A DNA stretch of 64,000 nucleotides from Clostridium estertheticum (GCF_026650985.1 NZ_CP086239.1:3224001-3288000); one strand, 5' to 3'. Shown: positions 1-9,751, numbered from the stretch's first letter. Program-made: numbers and translations. Notes: generated from the letters alone by a model not told the origin.

Positions 1-327
1 CGAAAGACTCATTAAAGATAATATTCCGAAGTAATCCAAGGTTTCATGAATTGTTAGGTTAGGATGTAATCCCAGTTCTTGAGGTAAATAACCAATTTTA
101 CATCTTATTTTTGAGGCATTTTTTGAATTGATAATTGTACCATCCATATTAACTGTACCGCTAGTTTGATTCATTAACGTTACAAGAATTCGCATTAATG
201 TAGTTTTCCCTGCACCATTTTCTCCCAAAAGTCCAAAAACTCCTTCTCCAATGGGTAGAGATATGTCATTAAGCGCCATTGGTCCATTATTATATTGTTT
301 TTTTAAATTAGATATTTCTATGAACAT
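1..327 (-). CDS. ABC transporter ATP-binding protein, 3' part outside window
   Basis: About 109 codons read from an ATG at 327 to the window edge, so the protein is incomplete at its C-terminus because of the window, not a mutation. The Walker A motif GENGAGKTT is visible, followed by the Q-loop region with YLPQELGLHPNLT, typical of ABC-2 type exporter ATPases. A G-rich ribosome site (AGAGGGGGG) lies just upstream. It follows the permease at 370-1134 by 42 bases on the same strand, so it is probably the last or next-to-last gene of the peptide-export operon that starts at 3766. The substrate cannot be told; the operon layout suggests antimicrobial peptide export or immunity. Confidence 0.9.
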   Translation of the reverse strand, partial: MFIEISNLKKQYNNGPMALNDISLPIGEGVFGLLGENGAGKTTLMRILVTLMNQTSGTVNMDGTIINSKNASKIRCKIGYLPQELGLHPNLTIHETLDYFGILSLMSLS

Positions 328-369
328 GTTTATACCCCCCTCTTTTTGCTATTAACAATTCCTATTTAG

Positions 370-1134
370 CTAAGTAATATCAGTCTTTAAATAATATGTA
401 ATACACATTATTATTCCAATTATAAAAGTTGAAATTGCAAGCATTATGCTTACACTTGGCAATGGAATTGAATTATTTATTATCATTATATCTTGCCTAT
501 AAATATTAGTTTTGAAAGAATTGTTCATTATTTGTATAGGATAAGTAATTGCCAGGTATTCTATAATTCCTGACTTAATCTGGGGTACACACATATTAAA
601 TACGGTTATAATCCCCCCATAAACCATTGGCAAAATAATATTTCTACTTACTTGTGCTATAAAAATAGCAATTGGCAAAATTGCATATTGGGCAAATAAA
701 ATGTAAAGATTCATTTTTAAATGATCTATGATTATGCTCTTTGTAAGCGCTTCATGAGGAAGTAATAATCCTGCCAAAACAGTAAATAAAAGCTGCAAAA
801 TCATAATACATGATATCATTGTTATTATAGTTAAAAACTTTGATATAAATATTTTTGTCCTGGTAATAGAGTAGGAGAATAAGGTCTGGGCAGTATTATA
901 AGAGAATTCTCTTGTGTAAATATATGAAGAAATAAATACATACATAGGTAGATTAATCAATGCTGTTGAGCTTGTTTCTTCTTGAAAAAGATACATATCC
1001 CAGATTATTAAATTATACTCAGCATGCCATTTTATATATAACAATATCGGGGGAAGCAAAATTATTATAGCTATGGTTAAAAACAAATATGATTTCTTTA
1101 ATTTTAAAAATTCACAATAAATAAGATTAAACAT
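370..1134 (-). CDS. ABC-2 type transporter permease
   Basis: A 254-residue membrane protein with an MFNLIYCEFLKLKKSYLF start, the usual amphipathic N-terminus of ABC-2 permeases (short positive segment, then a first membrane span at about 16-34). Roughly six hydrophobic spans can be counted, the last at about 228-248. Its start overlaps the end of the ATPase gene at 1127-2047 by 8 bases, which implies translational coupling and a two-gene transporter unit. By family knowledge such pairs export lantibiotics, bacitracin-like peptides or other amphipathic toxins; no substrate is seen in the sequence. Confidence 0.9.
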   Translation of the reverse strand: MFNLIYCEFLKLKKSYLFLTIAIIILLPPILLYIKWHAEYNLIIWDMYLFQEETSSTALINLPMYVFISSYIYTREFSYNTAQTLFSYSITRTKIFISKFLTIITMISCIMILQLLFTVLAGLLLPHEALTKSIIIDHLKMNLYILFAQYAILPIAIFIAQVSRNIILPMVYGGIITVFNMCVPQIKSGIIEYLAITYPIQIMNNSFKTNIYRQDIMIINNSIPLPSVSIMLAISTFIIGIIMCITYYLKTDIT

Positions 1135-2047
1135 TACCCTCTCCCCCTGTTAGCCTTACAAAATAATCTTCTAGATTGTCCACACTAAGCTGCATCTCAT
1201 GCAGTTCCAGATCATTGTTAATGAATAGTTTAGCTATTTGTGCCCCCTTATCAAGGCTTTCATATATTCTTAGAACATTTTTTTCTAATACATCAAAATC
1301 CTTAATATTAAGTTTGTTTTCAAGCAAGAAACAAGCTTTTTTATCATCACTTACTTTTACCCTAAGATATTTTCTGTTTCTTCTCTGAAGTTCCCTATAG
1401 TCTATTTCTTCAAGTAGTTTCCCCCTATGAATAACTCCTATCTTTGTTGCTAGATATTCAATCTCACTTAAAATATGGCTTGATATAATAATAGTTATAC
1501 CCTTTTTATTTTTTAGTTCTAACAGTATCTCCCTAATATCTCTTATGCCAAGGGGATCTAACCCATTAGTTGGTTCATCTAAAACAAGTAGTTCTGGCTT
1601 ATGCAGTATCGCTCTTGATATGCCAAGTCTTTGCTTCATGCCTAGGGAGTAACTTTTAACCTTTTTATTTTTAATTTCATCATAATTTAGTCCCACTATT
1701 TCCAAGGCTTCCTTTATATACTCTATATTTTCTATACCCGCCATTCTTCTATGTATCTCTAAATTTTCCTCTGCAGTTAAATTTGGATAGAATCCAGGAT
1801 ACTCTATTAATGAACCTATTTTTTTATATATTTTCTTTGAATAATTATTCTGTCCAAAAAGCTCAACCTCCCCTTCTGAAATTCTTATAAGTCCCATAAG
1901 CATCCTTAAAGTTGTAGTTTTTCCCGCACCATTCTGTCCTAAAAATCCATATATCTCCCCCTTTTCTATATTAATATTTAAATTATCCACTACGGACACT
2001 CCCTTGTATTTTTTAGTTAAATTATGCGTTCTTATTACATATTCCAC
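1127..2047 (-). CDS. ABC transporter ATP-binding protein (BcrA/LanF-like)
   Basis: 306 residues with Walker A GQNGAGKTT (about 37-45), signature YSLGMKQRLG, Walker B LLVLDEPTNGLDP and the H-loop ISSH. The C-terminal 80 residues form the accessory region common to BcrA-type drug and peptide exporters. It is the first gene after the sensor kinase, from which it is separated by about 110 bases containing an imperfect hairpin. It couples with the overlapping permease at 370-1134. Inference: it energises export of a membrane-active peptide sensed by the adjacent two-component system. Confidence 0.93.
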   Translation of the reverse strand: MEYVIRTHNLTKKYKGVSVVDNLNINIEKGEIYGFLGQNGAGKTTTLRMLMGLIRISEGEVELFGQNNYSKKIYKKIGSLIEYPGFYPNLTAEENLEIHRRMAGIENIEYIKEALEIVGLNYDEIKNKKVKSYSLGMKQRLGISRAILHKPELLVLDEPTNGLDPLGIRDIREILLELKNKKGITIIISSHILSEIEYLATKIGVIHRGKLLEEIDYRELQRRNRKYLRVKVSDDKKACFLLENKLNIKDFDVLEKNVLRIYESLDKGAQIAKLFINNDLELHEMQLSVDNLEDYFVRLTGGEGNV

Positions 2048-2070
2048 AAAATCACCTCATTAAATATTAA

Positions 2071-2104
2071 AAGGACTATGCTTTAATAATAAACCATAAT
2101 CCTT
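2071..2104 (-). promoter_or_regulatory. Imperfect hairpin between kinase and ABC genes, possible attenuator
   Basis: On the minus strand AAGGATTATG and CATAGTCCTT pair with one G-T wobble across a 14-base AT-rich loop and are followed by TTTTAATATT. It could lower read-through from the kinase gene into the transporter genes. The stem is short and the loop long, so the call is weak. Confidence 0.3.
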
Positions 2105-2156
2105 AACTCTCATTAACACACTTCTTACACGTTTCTTAACTTTTTAATAATAAATC

Positions 2157-3068
2157 TTACGGAATATTCCTAAGTGTTATCTTAAACGTTGTTTTTTCAT
2201 AGGGCTTACTACTAACTTCAATGGTTCCACCATGCTTTTCTACTAGTTTTTTTACTATAGTTAAACCCAGACCACTACCTGTTTGTCTATTATTTCTTGA
2301 TTTATCCACTGAATATAAGCGCTTAAAAATATATGGTATTTCCTCCTGGGGTATTCCTCTACCCCTATCCCATATTTTCAAAACTACGCTATTCATTTCC
2401 CCCTCTAAACTCACTCCAATTACTTTTCCCTCTGCTCCATACCTTAGAGCATTAGCTATTAGATTTTGCAACACTCTATAAATAGCCACTTCATCAGCTC
2501 GGATAAATATATCCACACTTGAAATGTCTATTACTAATTCAATACCATTAATTTCAAAATCCTTTAAAAATGATAATATACACTGTCTCATAATTTCACT
2601 GATATTAACTCTTTTAAAAGTTAGTACAACATCACTAGAGTCAAACTTCGATAAACTAAAAAATTCTTCAATTAGCCCCCTTAAGATTTCTCCCTTTGTA
2701 CTTATTATCTCTAAATATTCCATGCTTTCTTTATCATTTAAGCTATTATCCTCTCTTAGCATTTCAATATATCCTAGCATAGTTGTGAGTGGGGTCCTAA
2801 AATCATGGGATATATTTGATATCATCTTTTTCCTATCGTCTTCATATTGTTTGTTCAATGAAACTATTTTTTGGAATTCATCTATAAGCTTATTCAAATC
2901 AATAATTAAATCTTTAACCCTAGGATTATAATCATAAATCCTAATCCTTTCATTAAAATTTCCATCAATAACTTCTTTTATATTATCTGAAATACTATGT
3001 ATTTTTATATTTTGAAATACTATAACTAAAGCTAGAATAATTGTTGTTAGCACAAATATGTATATCAT
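2157..3068 (-). CDS. Sensor histidine kinase
   Basis: 303 residues. One N-terminal membrane span (about 3-20) is followed by a HAMP-like linker, the phospho-acceptor box ISHDFRTPL (His at 88), the N-box NLIANALRYG, the G1 box DRGRGIP and the G2 box GSGLGLTIVKKL. There is almost no external loop, as in kinases that take their signal from the membrane or a partner transporter. The start overlaps the regulator gene stop by 4 bases (ATGA), so the pair is translationally coupled. It probably controls the ABC genes downstream. Confidence 0.93.
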   Translation of the reverse strand: MIYIFVLTTIILALVIVFQNIKIHSISDNIKEVIDGNFNERIRIYDYNPRVKDLIIDLNKLIDEFQKIVSLNKQYEDDRKKMISNISHDFRTPLTTMLGYIEMLREDNSLNDKESMEYLEIISTKGEILRGLIEEFFSLSKFDSSDVVLTFKRVNISEIMRQCILSFLKDFEINGIELVIDISSVDIFIRADEVAIYRVLQNLIANALRYGAEGKVIGVSLEGEMNSVVLKIWDRGRGIPQEEIPYIFKRLYSVDKSRNNRQTGSGLGLTIVKKLVEKHGGTIEVSSKPYEKTTFKITLRNIP

Positions 3069-3766
3069 TTTAAACTCCCCAACCTATACCCTATTCCCCA
3101 GACAGTCTCTATATATTTGGGCTTGTCAGGGTTGTCTTCAATTTTATTTCTTAATCTCCTGATATGAACCATCACAGTATTATCATCTCCCAAATATTCT
3201 TCTCTCCATACAGAACTGAATATTTGGGCCTTCGTAAACACTTTATTAGGATTTTTAAAAAATAACTTTAATAGCTCATATTCCTTTGCCCTAAGATTAA
3301 TTGTTTTGTCTTTTTTTATAGCTGTATAATTATCTAAATCAAACTTTATTTCTCCATACTCTATGGTATTCCCCATAATATCATTGCTTGAACTATAGTA
3401 CATATATCTTCTAAGCAGAGCCTTCACTCTTGCAATAAGCTCTGCTATTGCAAAAGGCTTTACTAAATAATCATCTGCGCCAAGCCCTAAACCTATGATT
3501 CTATCACTCTCTTCGGCTTTTGCAGATACCATAAGTATAGGTACCATACTTTTCATTCGAATCCTTCTCATAACCTCTATTCCGTCGATTTTGGGAAGCA
3601 TTATATCTAAAATAAATAATTTGCAATTTTCTTTATCCCAAACATTAAGTGCCTCTTGTCCATCAAATGCACATGAAACTCCATAACCTTCTTTAGTCAA
3701 AGCTTTTTTTATCATATTACTTATGTCCTTATCATCCTCAACTATTAAAATTTTAATATCTTCCAT
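3065..3766 (-). CDS. OmpR-family response regulator
   Basis: 233 residues: receiver domain with acidic pocket EDD (10-12), phospho-acceptor Asp54 in FILDIMLPK, the VSA switch Ser and LVKPF Lys, followed by a winged-helix DNA-binding domain with the typical HIRRLRNKIEDNP and ETVWGIGYRL segments. First gene of the minus-strand operon regulator, kinase, ATPase, permease, ATPase. A region of about 290 bases to the divergent desulfidase gene holds the promoters; I see only a short GTGGT-AGA-ACCAC dyad near 3908 there. Confidence 0.95.
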   Translation of the reverse strand: MEDIKILIVEDDKDISNMIKKALTKEGYGVSCAFDGQEALNVWDKENCKLFILDIMLPKIDGIEVMRRIRMKSMVPILMVSAKAEESDRIIGLGLGADDYLVKPFAIAELIARVKALLRRYMYYSSSNDIMGNTIEYGEIKFDLDNYTAIKKDKTINLRAKEYELLKLFFKNPNKVFTKAQIFSSVWREEYLGDDNTVMVHIRRLRNKIEDNPDKPKYIETVWGIGYRLGSLK

Positions 3767-4043
3767 AGTAAGCCACCTCTTTAATTTTCTAACCGAGCAA
3801 TTTGAATTAAATCATCTCCTGCGGAGCTACAATATTCAACTGTTATATTTGTAATTATATACTTAATTGGTAACAATTTAAATAATATAAAATTTAATGT
3901 GTCTAAAGTGGTAGAACCACATATAACAATCAAAACTATATAAAATCAAAAATACTCTACCACTAATTATAATGGTATAATTTATTATATGTATGCGCGG
4001 GAGACCTATTCCCTAATACAGTAGATGCAAGGAGGGGAATGAA

Positions 4044-5321
4044 ATTAAAAATAGTGATTTGATTTATAAAACTTATTTACAGATTTTAAAAGAAGAACTA
4101 GTACCTGCAATGGGATGTACTGAACCAATTTCAATTGCATATGCATCGGCAAAAGCTAAAGAAGTATTAGGTCATACGCCTGATAGAACTATTGTAGAAG
4201 TGAGCGGCAACATTATTAAAAATGTTAAAAGTGTTATAGTTCCTAATACAGGTCATTTAAAAGGAATAGCTGCTGCAACAGCCGCTGGTATTATAGCAGG
4301 TAAATCTGAAAAGAAACTAGAAGTTATTTCAGATGTATCTAATGAAGATAAAGAAAGGATTAAAGAATACTTATCTATTTTTCCTATAGAAGTTAAACTT
4401 ATAGATACGCCATTTATATTTGATATACAGATAACTGTATTTTATAAAGAAACATATGTAAAAGTAAGAATTGTAAACTATCATACCAATATTGTTTTAA
4501 TTGAAAAGAATGATGAGACACTTTATCACAGAGAAGCAACATCATCAAAAGAAGAAGGTCTTAGTGGTAAACAATTACTAAACGTAAAAGATATTGTTGA
4601 TTTTGCAGATTCTGTGGATATAAAAGATATAGAAGATATTATTGGTAGACAGATTGAATATAATTCAAAAATAGCAGAAGAAGGATTAAAAAATAGTTAC
4701 GGTGCCAATATAGGAAGTGTTCTAATTTCGACATATGGCTCTGATGTTAAAGTAAGAGCAAAGGCGAAAGCAGCTGCAGGGTCAGATGCCAGGATGAATG
4801 GATGTGAACTACCTGTCATTATCGTTTCAGGTAGTGGTAATCAGGGAATGACAGCTTCACTTCCCGTCATTGAATATGGTAGTGAATTAAAGGTTCCAAA
4901 GGAAAAACTTTATAGAGCTTTGGTTATTTCAAATTTAGTTACAATACATCAAAAGACTGGTATAGGAAGACTTTCAGCTTATTGTGGCGCTGTTTGTGCA
5001 GGCGCTGGTAGTGGAGCAGGTATAACTTACTTATACGGGGGCGGGTATAGAGATATTTCTCATACAATTGTTAATGCATTATCAATAGTTTCCGGAATAA
5101 TTTGTGATGGTGCCAAAGCATCCTGTGCGGCTAAAATTGCTACATCTGTAGATGCTGGAATTCTAGGCTATCATATGTTTAAAGAAGGGCAACAGTTTAA
5201 GGGTGGCGATGGTATTGTGAAAAAAGGTATTGAGGCTACTATATCAAATGTAGGTAAACTTGCAAAAGAAGGAATGAAAGAAACCGACAAGGAAATCATC
5301 AAAATTATGATGGAAGATTAA
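4044..5321 (+). CDS. cyuA: L-cysteine desulfidase family protein (CyuA/YhaM, UPF0597)
   Basis: About 420-425 residues. Conserved features are MGCTEPISIAYA near the N-terminus, NGCELPVIIVSGSGNQG, YCGAVCAGAGSG and ICDGAKASCAAK; these cysteines are the expected ligands of an oxygen-sensitive [4Fe-4S] cluster. The family breaks L-cysteine into pyruvate, ammonia and sulfide in anaerobes; relation to serine dehydratase alpha chains is an alternative. The start is uncertain. AGGAGG at 4030-4035 is best spaced for an ATT at 4044, a TTG at 4059 is far away, and the ATG at 4039 is out of frame and stops after seven codons. One more A in the AAAAA run at 4047-4051 would put that ATG in frame. Confidence 0.85.
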   Translation: MKNSDLIYKTYLQILKEELVPAMGCTEPISIAYASAKAKEVLGHTPDRTIVEVSGNIIKNVKSVIVPNTGHLKGIAAATAAGIIAGKSEKKLEVISDVSNEDKERIKEYLSIFPIEVKLIDTPFIFDIQITVFYKETYVKVRIVNYHTNIVLIEKNDETLYHREATSSKEEGLSGKQLLNVKDIVDFADSVDIKDIEDIIGRQIEYNSKIAEEGLKNSYGANIGSVLISTYGSDVKVRAKAKAAAGSDARMNGCELPVIIVSGSGNQGMTASLPVIEYGSELKVPKEKLYRALVISNLVTIHQKTGIGRLSAYCGAVCAGAGSGAGITYLYGGGYRDISHTIVNALSIVSGIICDGAKASCAAKIATSVDAGILGYHMFKEGQQFKGGDGIVKKGIEATISNVGKLAKEGMKETDKEIIKIMMED

Positions 5322-5353
5322 AAGGTAGAGACTTTTTTTAGTCTCTACCTTTT
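5320..5353. terminator. Bidirectional rho-independent terminator
   Basis: A perfect 14-base stem (AAAAGGTAGAGACT with its complement) and a six-T loop lie between convergent genes. A-runs and T-runs flank both sides, so it can serve the desulfidase gene and the subtilisin gene. It overlaps the desulfidase stop codon. Confidence 0.9.
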
Positions 5354-5356
5354 AGT

Positions 5357-6820
5357 TTAAATTTTTCTTTTTACATACTTACTTATATTATAGTTGTTAC
5401 TTAATACTCCAGAAATATTTCCATCAGAATCTACCGCTATAACTTTTAAAGTTTTGGTAGAATTTATCTTAATATATCCCCTATAAGGTGTACTTTTAGT
5501 TGTTGGAGTACTACCATCTAAAGTATAAAATGCCCTCAACGGTTGTGAATACCTAGCATAAAGTTGAACCATTATGCTTCTATTATATGAACCTGAAGCA
5601 ATACTAGCTATCGGCGTAGGTATTAATGTAGGCAATATAGGTGTTGTTACAGTAACCGGTACCGTAACAGGTGTAATAACAGAGGTTGTACTACTTATAC
5701 CTTGTATTAAACCATATCCATATAAGGAATCTCTACCTACTATTCCAATATCTGCCACATTAGTATCTAGTAATTGCCTTAACTGAATGTTGGTATATTG
5801 TGGATATTTTTGTTTTAAAATGGCCAAATCTCCCGCTACAAAAGGTGTCGCCATAGATGTACCACTCATTTCTTCATATCCACCATTTAAGTAAGTACTC
5901 ATTATATTAACCCCTGGTGCACTTACTTCTACCTTATTTCCAGTTGACGAAAAATATGCTCTAGTATTTGTAGAATCCACTGCACCAACTGCAATAACTG
6001 AATCATAATTAGCAGGGTATTCAACATTAGTCCCGGTTCCCTTAACATTTCCATCATTACCAGCTGCTGCCACTATCAGTATTCCAGCTTTATAAGCTGT
6101 ATCAACAGCATTTTGGAGAGTAACATCTGACTCATCTGATCCTAAACTCATAGATATGATATCCATTTTATTTTCTATAGCCCAATCTATACCAGATATT
6201 ATGTCTGAAGTATAACCACTACCTGTTGAGTCAAGTGCTTTTACAGCATATATTGACGCATCCGGTGCTACTCCTTTAACTCCACCATTTAATCCTTGGC
6301 CAGCAATAATTCCTGTTACAACTGTACCATGTCCATTATCATCAGCATATGATGTTGTCTTTGAACCATTTATTACATTAGTCCCACCAGCAACTGTCAA
6401 ATCAGTATGCGCAGCTACTCCTGAATCTATAATTCCAATTTTCACTCCTTTACCTGTTAATCCAGACTGAAAGGAGGCCGCTGCATTTATATCACTTATA
6501 CCCCAATTTGTGTAGGTAGTTGACGACATATTAACCACTTTATCCTCTTCAACGTAGGCTACATTTGAATCTTTTTTTAAACTTGCAAGACTTTGAGTAG
6601 TCATATCAGCTACCACTGCATTGATATGCTTAAATTGATGTTTTAATTTCCCACTATGCTTAGCTAAAGTTTGGCTTTCATTAATGCTGCTTGTCTTGAA
6701 TTTAACTATGTATCTTTTCGTACCACTCTGCACTGTGGTCGCCGCAAAAACTGTCCCACATGTTAATATAATAAATAATGTAGACGTTAAAAACATTGTA
6801 AATAACTTTTTTAAATTCAC
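5357..6820 (-). CDS. Secreted subtilisin-like serine peptidase (S8) with C-terminal sugar-hydrolase-type domain
   Basis: About 487 residues. Signal peptide (LKKLFTMFLTSTLFIILT, cleavage near AA), inhibitor-I9 propeptide (RYIVKFK to VAYVEEDKVV), then the subtilase domain with catalytic Asp in GIIDSGV, His in NGHGT and Ser in SGTSMATP, and oxyanion Asn in AAAGNDG. After a Thr/Pro/Val-rich linker a chitobiase/hexosaminidase C-terminal-like domain follows (FYTLDGSTPT, KVIAVDSDGNIS). I prefer the GTG at 6820, which has AAGGGGTGGGG just upstream, over the ATG at 6844 without a ribosome site. It lies downstream of a two-component system that may control it. Confidence 0.93.
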   Translation of the reverse strand: MNLKKLFTMFLTSTLFIILTCGTVFAATTVQSGTKRYIVKFKTSSINESQTLAKHSGKLKHQFKHINAVVADMTTQSLASLKKDSNVAYVEEDKVVNMSSTTYTNWGISDINAAASFQSGLTGKGVKIGIIDSGVAAHTDLTVAGGTNVINGSKTTSYADDNGHGTVVTGIIAGQGLNGGVKGVAPDASIYAVKALDSTGSGYTSDIISGIDWAIENKMDIISMSLGSDESDVTLQNAVDTAYKAGILIVAAAGNDGNVKGTGTNVEYPANYDSVIAVGAVDSTNTRAYFSSTGNKVEVSAPGVNIMSTYLNGGYEEMSGTSMATPFVAGDLAILKQKYPQYTNIQLRQLLDTNVADIGIVGRDSLYGYGLIQGISSTTSVITPVTVPVTVTTPILPTLIPTPIASIASGSYNRSIMVQLYARYSQPLRAFYTLDGSTPTTKSTPYRGYIKINSTKTLKVIAVDSDGNISGVLSNNYNISKYVKRKI

Positions 6821-6933
6821 TCTACCCCACCCCTTCAATTTCATTTAACATATATATTACTAATAATACTTTATAAATGTCAAAGAAATATGTGAACATT
6901 ATGTGATAATGTTCTGTAACACGCTCATTACTT

Positions 6934-9081
6934 TTAAGTCTCAATAGGCGGCTGAGAAAACGATGGAATTATAACCTTCGCTTTAAATAGATCTCCATCA
7001 ATTTCAATACTAAGTCTCCCTCCTTGAAGCTCAATGATGCTTTTAGCAATTGAAAGTCCAAGTCCTGAGCCTTCAGTGTTTCTGGACTTATCGCCCCTAA
7101 TAAATCTCTCAAATATTTCTTCATTATCAAAATCCATCTCATAAGATGAGATGTTTTTCATATTTATAATTATTTGATTATCCCGTTCAATTAAATCAAT
7201 ATATACTCTAGTTTTAGGAAGCGTGTATTTTAATATATTATTTATTAAGTTTTCAAATACTCTCCAAGTCCTTTTTCCATCTAAATTAGCATAAATCTTT
7301 CGCTTTGGAACTTTCACCTTAAATATTAAAGGTGAATTATTAATTTTATCGTGAAGTTCAGCTAATGATTGTTGCAAAAGTGCAGTTATATCTACTTTTT
7401 CTATATTAAGTTCCACTGCACCACTTGCCATCTTAGAAGCTTCAAATAAGTCATCTATTAGTATCTTAAGTCTCTGGGATTTCCTATCCAATACATCTAT
7501 ATACCCTTGTGATTCTTCTTTAGATAAACCTTCTTTTTTTAGAAAATCAACATAATTTATAATGGAAGTAAGTGGAGTTTTTAAATCATGAGATACATTA
7601 GTTATGAGTTCAGACTTAAGTCTTTCACTTTTTATCTCATTCTCAAGAGACTTTTTGAACCCAGCCTTCATATTATTTATATTGTTGGCAAGCTTAAAAA
7701 GATCTCCTCCCCCTTTTTCTACTATCGTATAATTAAGATTTCCTGAAACTATTTCTTCCGTTCCTTTTATAATACTTCTCAAAAATCTTATTTTATTAAA
7801 AGAATAAATGAATATAAATACCAAGTAACAAAGTATATACATCATCGGTATTATTATAATCCTAGAGGATAGCATGACGGTGATATATGCTCCAAATATC
7901 GCTACTCCAGCGAACATTGTAAGTATAATAATGCCTCTTTTAGATAATTGATAAAAAGCACATTTTTTTACTTGTTCTCTAAATTCTTCTCTATTTTTAT
8001 ATAACCTATATGCCATAATAATATTGGAAATAGAATAAACCGTATAAAATGCAATAATAGTAAGTGTGCAAAATTGTGCGTAATTATATGGCTTATAAAA
8101 AAACGGCACCTTATCTGTATATATAGTCATTATAAAAGAAAATATTATGAATATAAATATTCTCACATCTAATGGTATTTTGTTATACCTCTTTTTCAGT
8201 TTTTTAATAAAAGGTATCTGCTCTTTATTTTTCTTTAATATAAGAAAAAGCATGGTAATCCCTATAATAAATGCCACAAAGCCTATGATAATCTCTTTAA
8301 TAATTCTTTGTCTCACAGAATTATAATAATTGTAATTTTCATATATATAACTCGTTTTATCTATATCCTTTGGAATAATGAAATATGCTTCTCCGCTAGT
8401 ACCTACCCACTGATTTATTGTAAACATATCATTATTAATCTTTAAAGATTTATCCGGAAATTTCATACTATAAAATGCACTATTTTTTACATATAAATTT
8501 ATATCTGAACTATTTACAATATTTGTATATATAACATTGTTTTTACCCTTTGTTATATAATATTTTATTATAGTTTTCCCCTCTACAGCTCTTTTAATAT
8601 TTTCATAGTCTTGATTTTTATATAAAGCAATTTTCTTTTTCGCATTATCTAACGTTTTTTCATTTTCCTTTTTAAATTCATTAAGCTCCTTATCTTTTGC
8701 ATCAGTTAATCTACTAATCTCAACATTATTACCTTTTTTCTCTGCTGCTAATAGATCATTTTTATACTTATTACTTAATTGATCTTCCTTAGTTCTCAAA
8801 TTAGCATCATATGTTGTTTTTGATGGCATTATTTCTTCATTTGTAACTTTTTCGTCATCTGACTTGTGTGAATAGTCTTTATATATAACATTTAACGCTT
8901 CTATATTATTAAAATAACCAACTATTTCAGTCTTGAACTCTGAACTAGTAAAATAGGGCTCCATTCTTAAATAATTTTTATTTTTTATAATATCCATTAC
9001 TGACAAGTTTGAAAGAGCCAACATATATGCGCCTATAATAAAGGCTATGACCCAATATTTATTTTTCGATTTTGTACCCAA
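6934..9081 (-). CDS. Large multi-span sensor histidine kinase
   Basis: 715 residues, far longer than typical. Membrane span at about 10-28, an external segment of about 230 residues with a Lys/Glu-rich coiled coil (roughly 95-150), a second span near 262-282, four more spans up to about 430, a HAMP-like linker, the acceptor box NVSHDLKTPL (His about 495), an N-box with NLINNILKY and a G2 box GSGLGLSIAKSI. TTG start. It overlaps the regulator gene by 23 bases. The large external domain suggests an extracellular ligand. Expressed with the regulator and probably the exported papain-fold protein upstream. Confidence 0.92.
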   Translation of the reverse strand: MGTKSKNKYWVIAFIIGAYMLALSNLSVMDIIKNKNYLRMEPYFTSSEFKTEIVGYFNNIEALNVIYKDYSHKSDDEKVTNEEIMPSKTTYDANLRTKEDQLSNKYKNDLLAAEKKGNNVEISRLTDAKDKELNEFKKENEKTLDNAKKKIALYKNQDYENIKRAVEGKTIIKYYITKGKNNVIYTNIVNSSDINLYVKNSAFYSMKFPDKSLKINNDMFTINQWVGTSGEAYFIIPKDIDKTSYIYENYNYYNSVRQRIIKEIIIGFVAFIIGITMLFLILKKNKEQIPFIKKLKKRYNKIPLDVRIFIFIIFSFIMTIYTDKVPFFYKPYNYAQFCTLTIIAFYTVYSISNIIMAYRLYKNREEFREQVKKCAFYQLSKRGIIILTMFAGVAIFGAYITVMLSSRIIIIPMMYILCYLVFIFIYSFNKIRFLRSIIKGTEEIVSGNLNYTIVEKGGGDLFKLANNINNMKAGFKKSLENEIKSERLKSELITNVSHDLKTPLTSIINYVDFLKKEGLSKEESQGYIDVLDRKSQRLKILIDDLFEASKMASGAVELNIEKVDITALLQQSLAELHDKINNSPLIFKVKVPKRKIYANLDGKRTWRVFENLINNILKYTLPKTRVYIDLIERDNQIIINMKNISSYEMDFDNEEIFERFIRGDKSRNTEGSGLGLSIAKSIIELQGGRLSIEIDGDLFKAKVIIPSFSQPPIET

Positions 9082-9751
9082 TCCCCCACACCACCTTTAA
9101 GTATTTAGGTTCCTTTGGATTAATCTCTATCTTCTCTCTTATTCTCCTTATATGAACTGACACAGTATTTTCTCCATTATAAAATGTTTCTTCCCAAACT
9201 CTCTCGTATATCTCTTCAATCGAAAACACCCGCCCTTTATTCTCCATTAAAAGTTCCAATATTCTATACTCTATGGGTGTAAGACTCATTTCTTTTTCAT
9301 CCACCGTTACCATTTTCGAATTTTTATTTAATATAAGTCCTCGCACATTTATCTCATCATCGCATTCTTTATAATTACCAAGGTTTGTATATCTTCTAAG
9401 TCCAGATTTAACTCTTGCTATAAGTTCCATTGGATTAAACGGTTTTGTAATGTAATCATCCGCACCTATATTAAGACCTAGTATTTTGTCTGTATCTTCA
9501 GATTTAGCTGAAAGCATTATTATTGGAATATTTTTATTTTCCCTGATTTTAAAGGTAGCCTTAATTCCATCCATTCTAGGCATCATTATATCCATTAATA
9601 TAAGGTGAATTTCTTCTTCTTTCAAAACCTCCAAGGCCTCTATACCATCCACCGCTTGAAACACTTTTATCCCTTCATTTTTCAAATATATCTCAATAGC
9701 TTCCCTTATTTCATATTCATCATCTACAATTAAAACATTAAATTTAGTCAT
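9059..9751 (-). CDS. OmpR-family response regulator
   Basis: Receiver domain with DDE acidic cluster, phospho-acceptor Asp54 in ILMDIMMPRMDG, MLSAKS switch and ITKPF Lys; then a winged helix ending VVWGIGYKIEK. I take the ATG at 9751 (GGGGTG six bases upstream) rather than the GTG at 9760. Partner of the 715-residue kinase that overlaps its 3' end. About 50 bases separate it from the exported protein gene upstream, so the three genes probably form one operon. Confidence 0.95.
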   Translation of the reverse strand: MTKFNVLIVDDEYEIREAIEIYLKNEGIKVFQAVDGIEALEVLKEEEIHLILMDIMMPRMDGIKATFKIRENKNIPIIMLSAKSEDTDKILGLNIGADDYITKPFNPMELIARVKSGLRRYTNLGNYKECDDEINVRGLILNKNSKMVTVDEKEMSLTPIEYRILELLMENKGRVFSIEEIYERVWEETFYNGENTVSVHIRRIREKIEINPKEPKYLKVVWGIGYKIEK

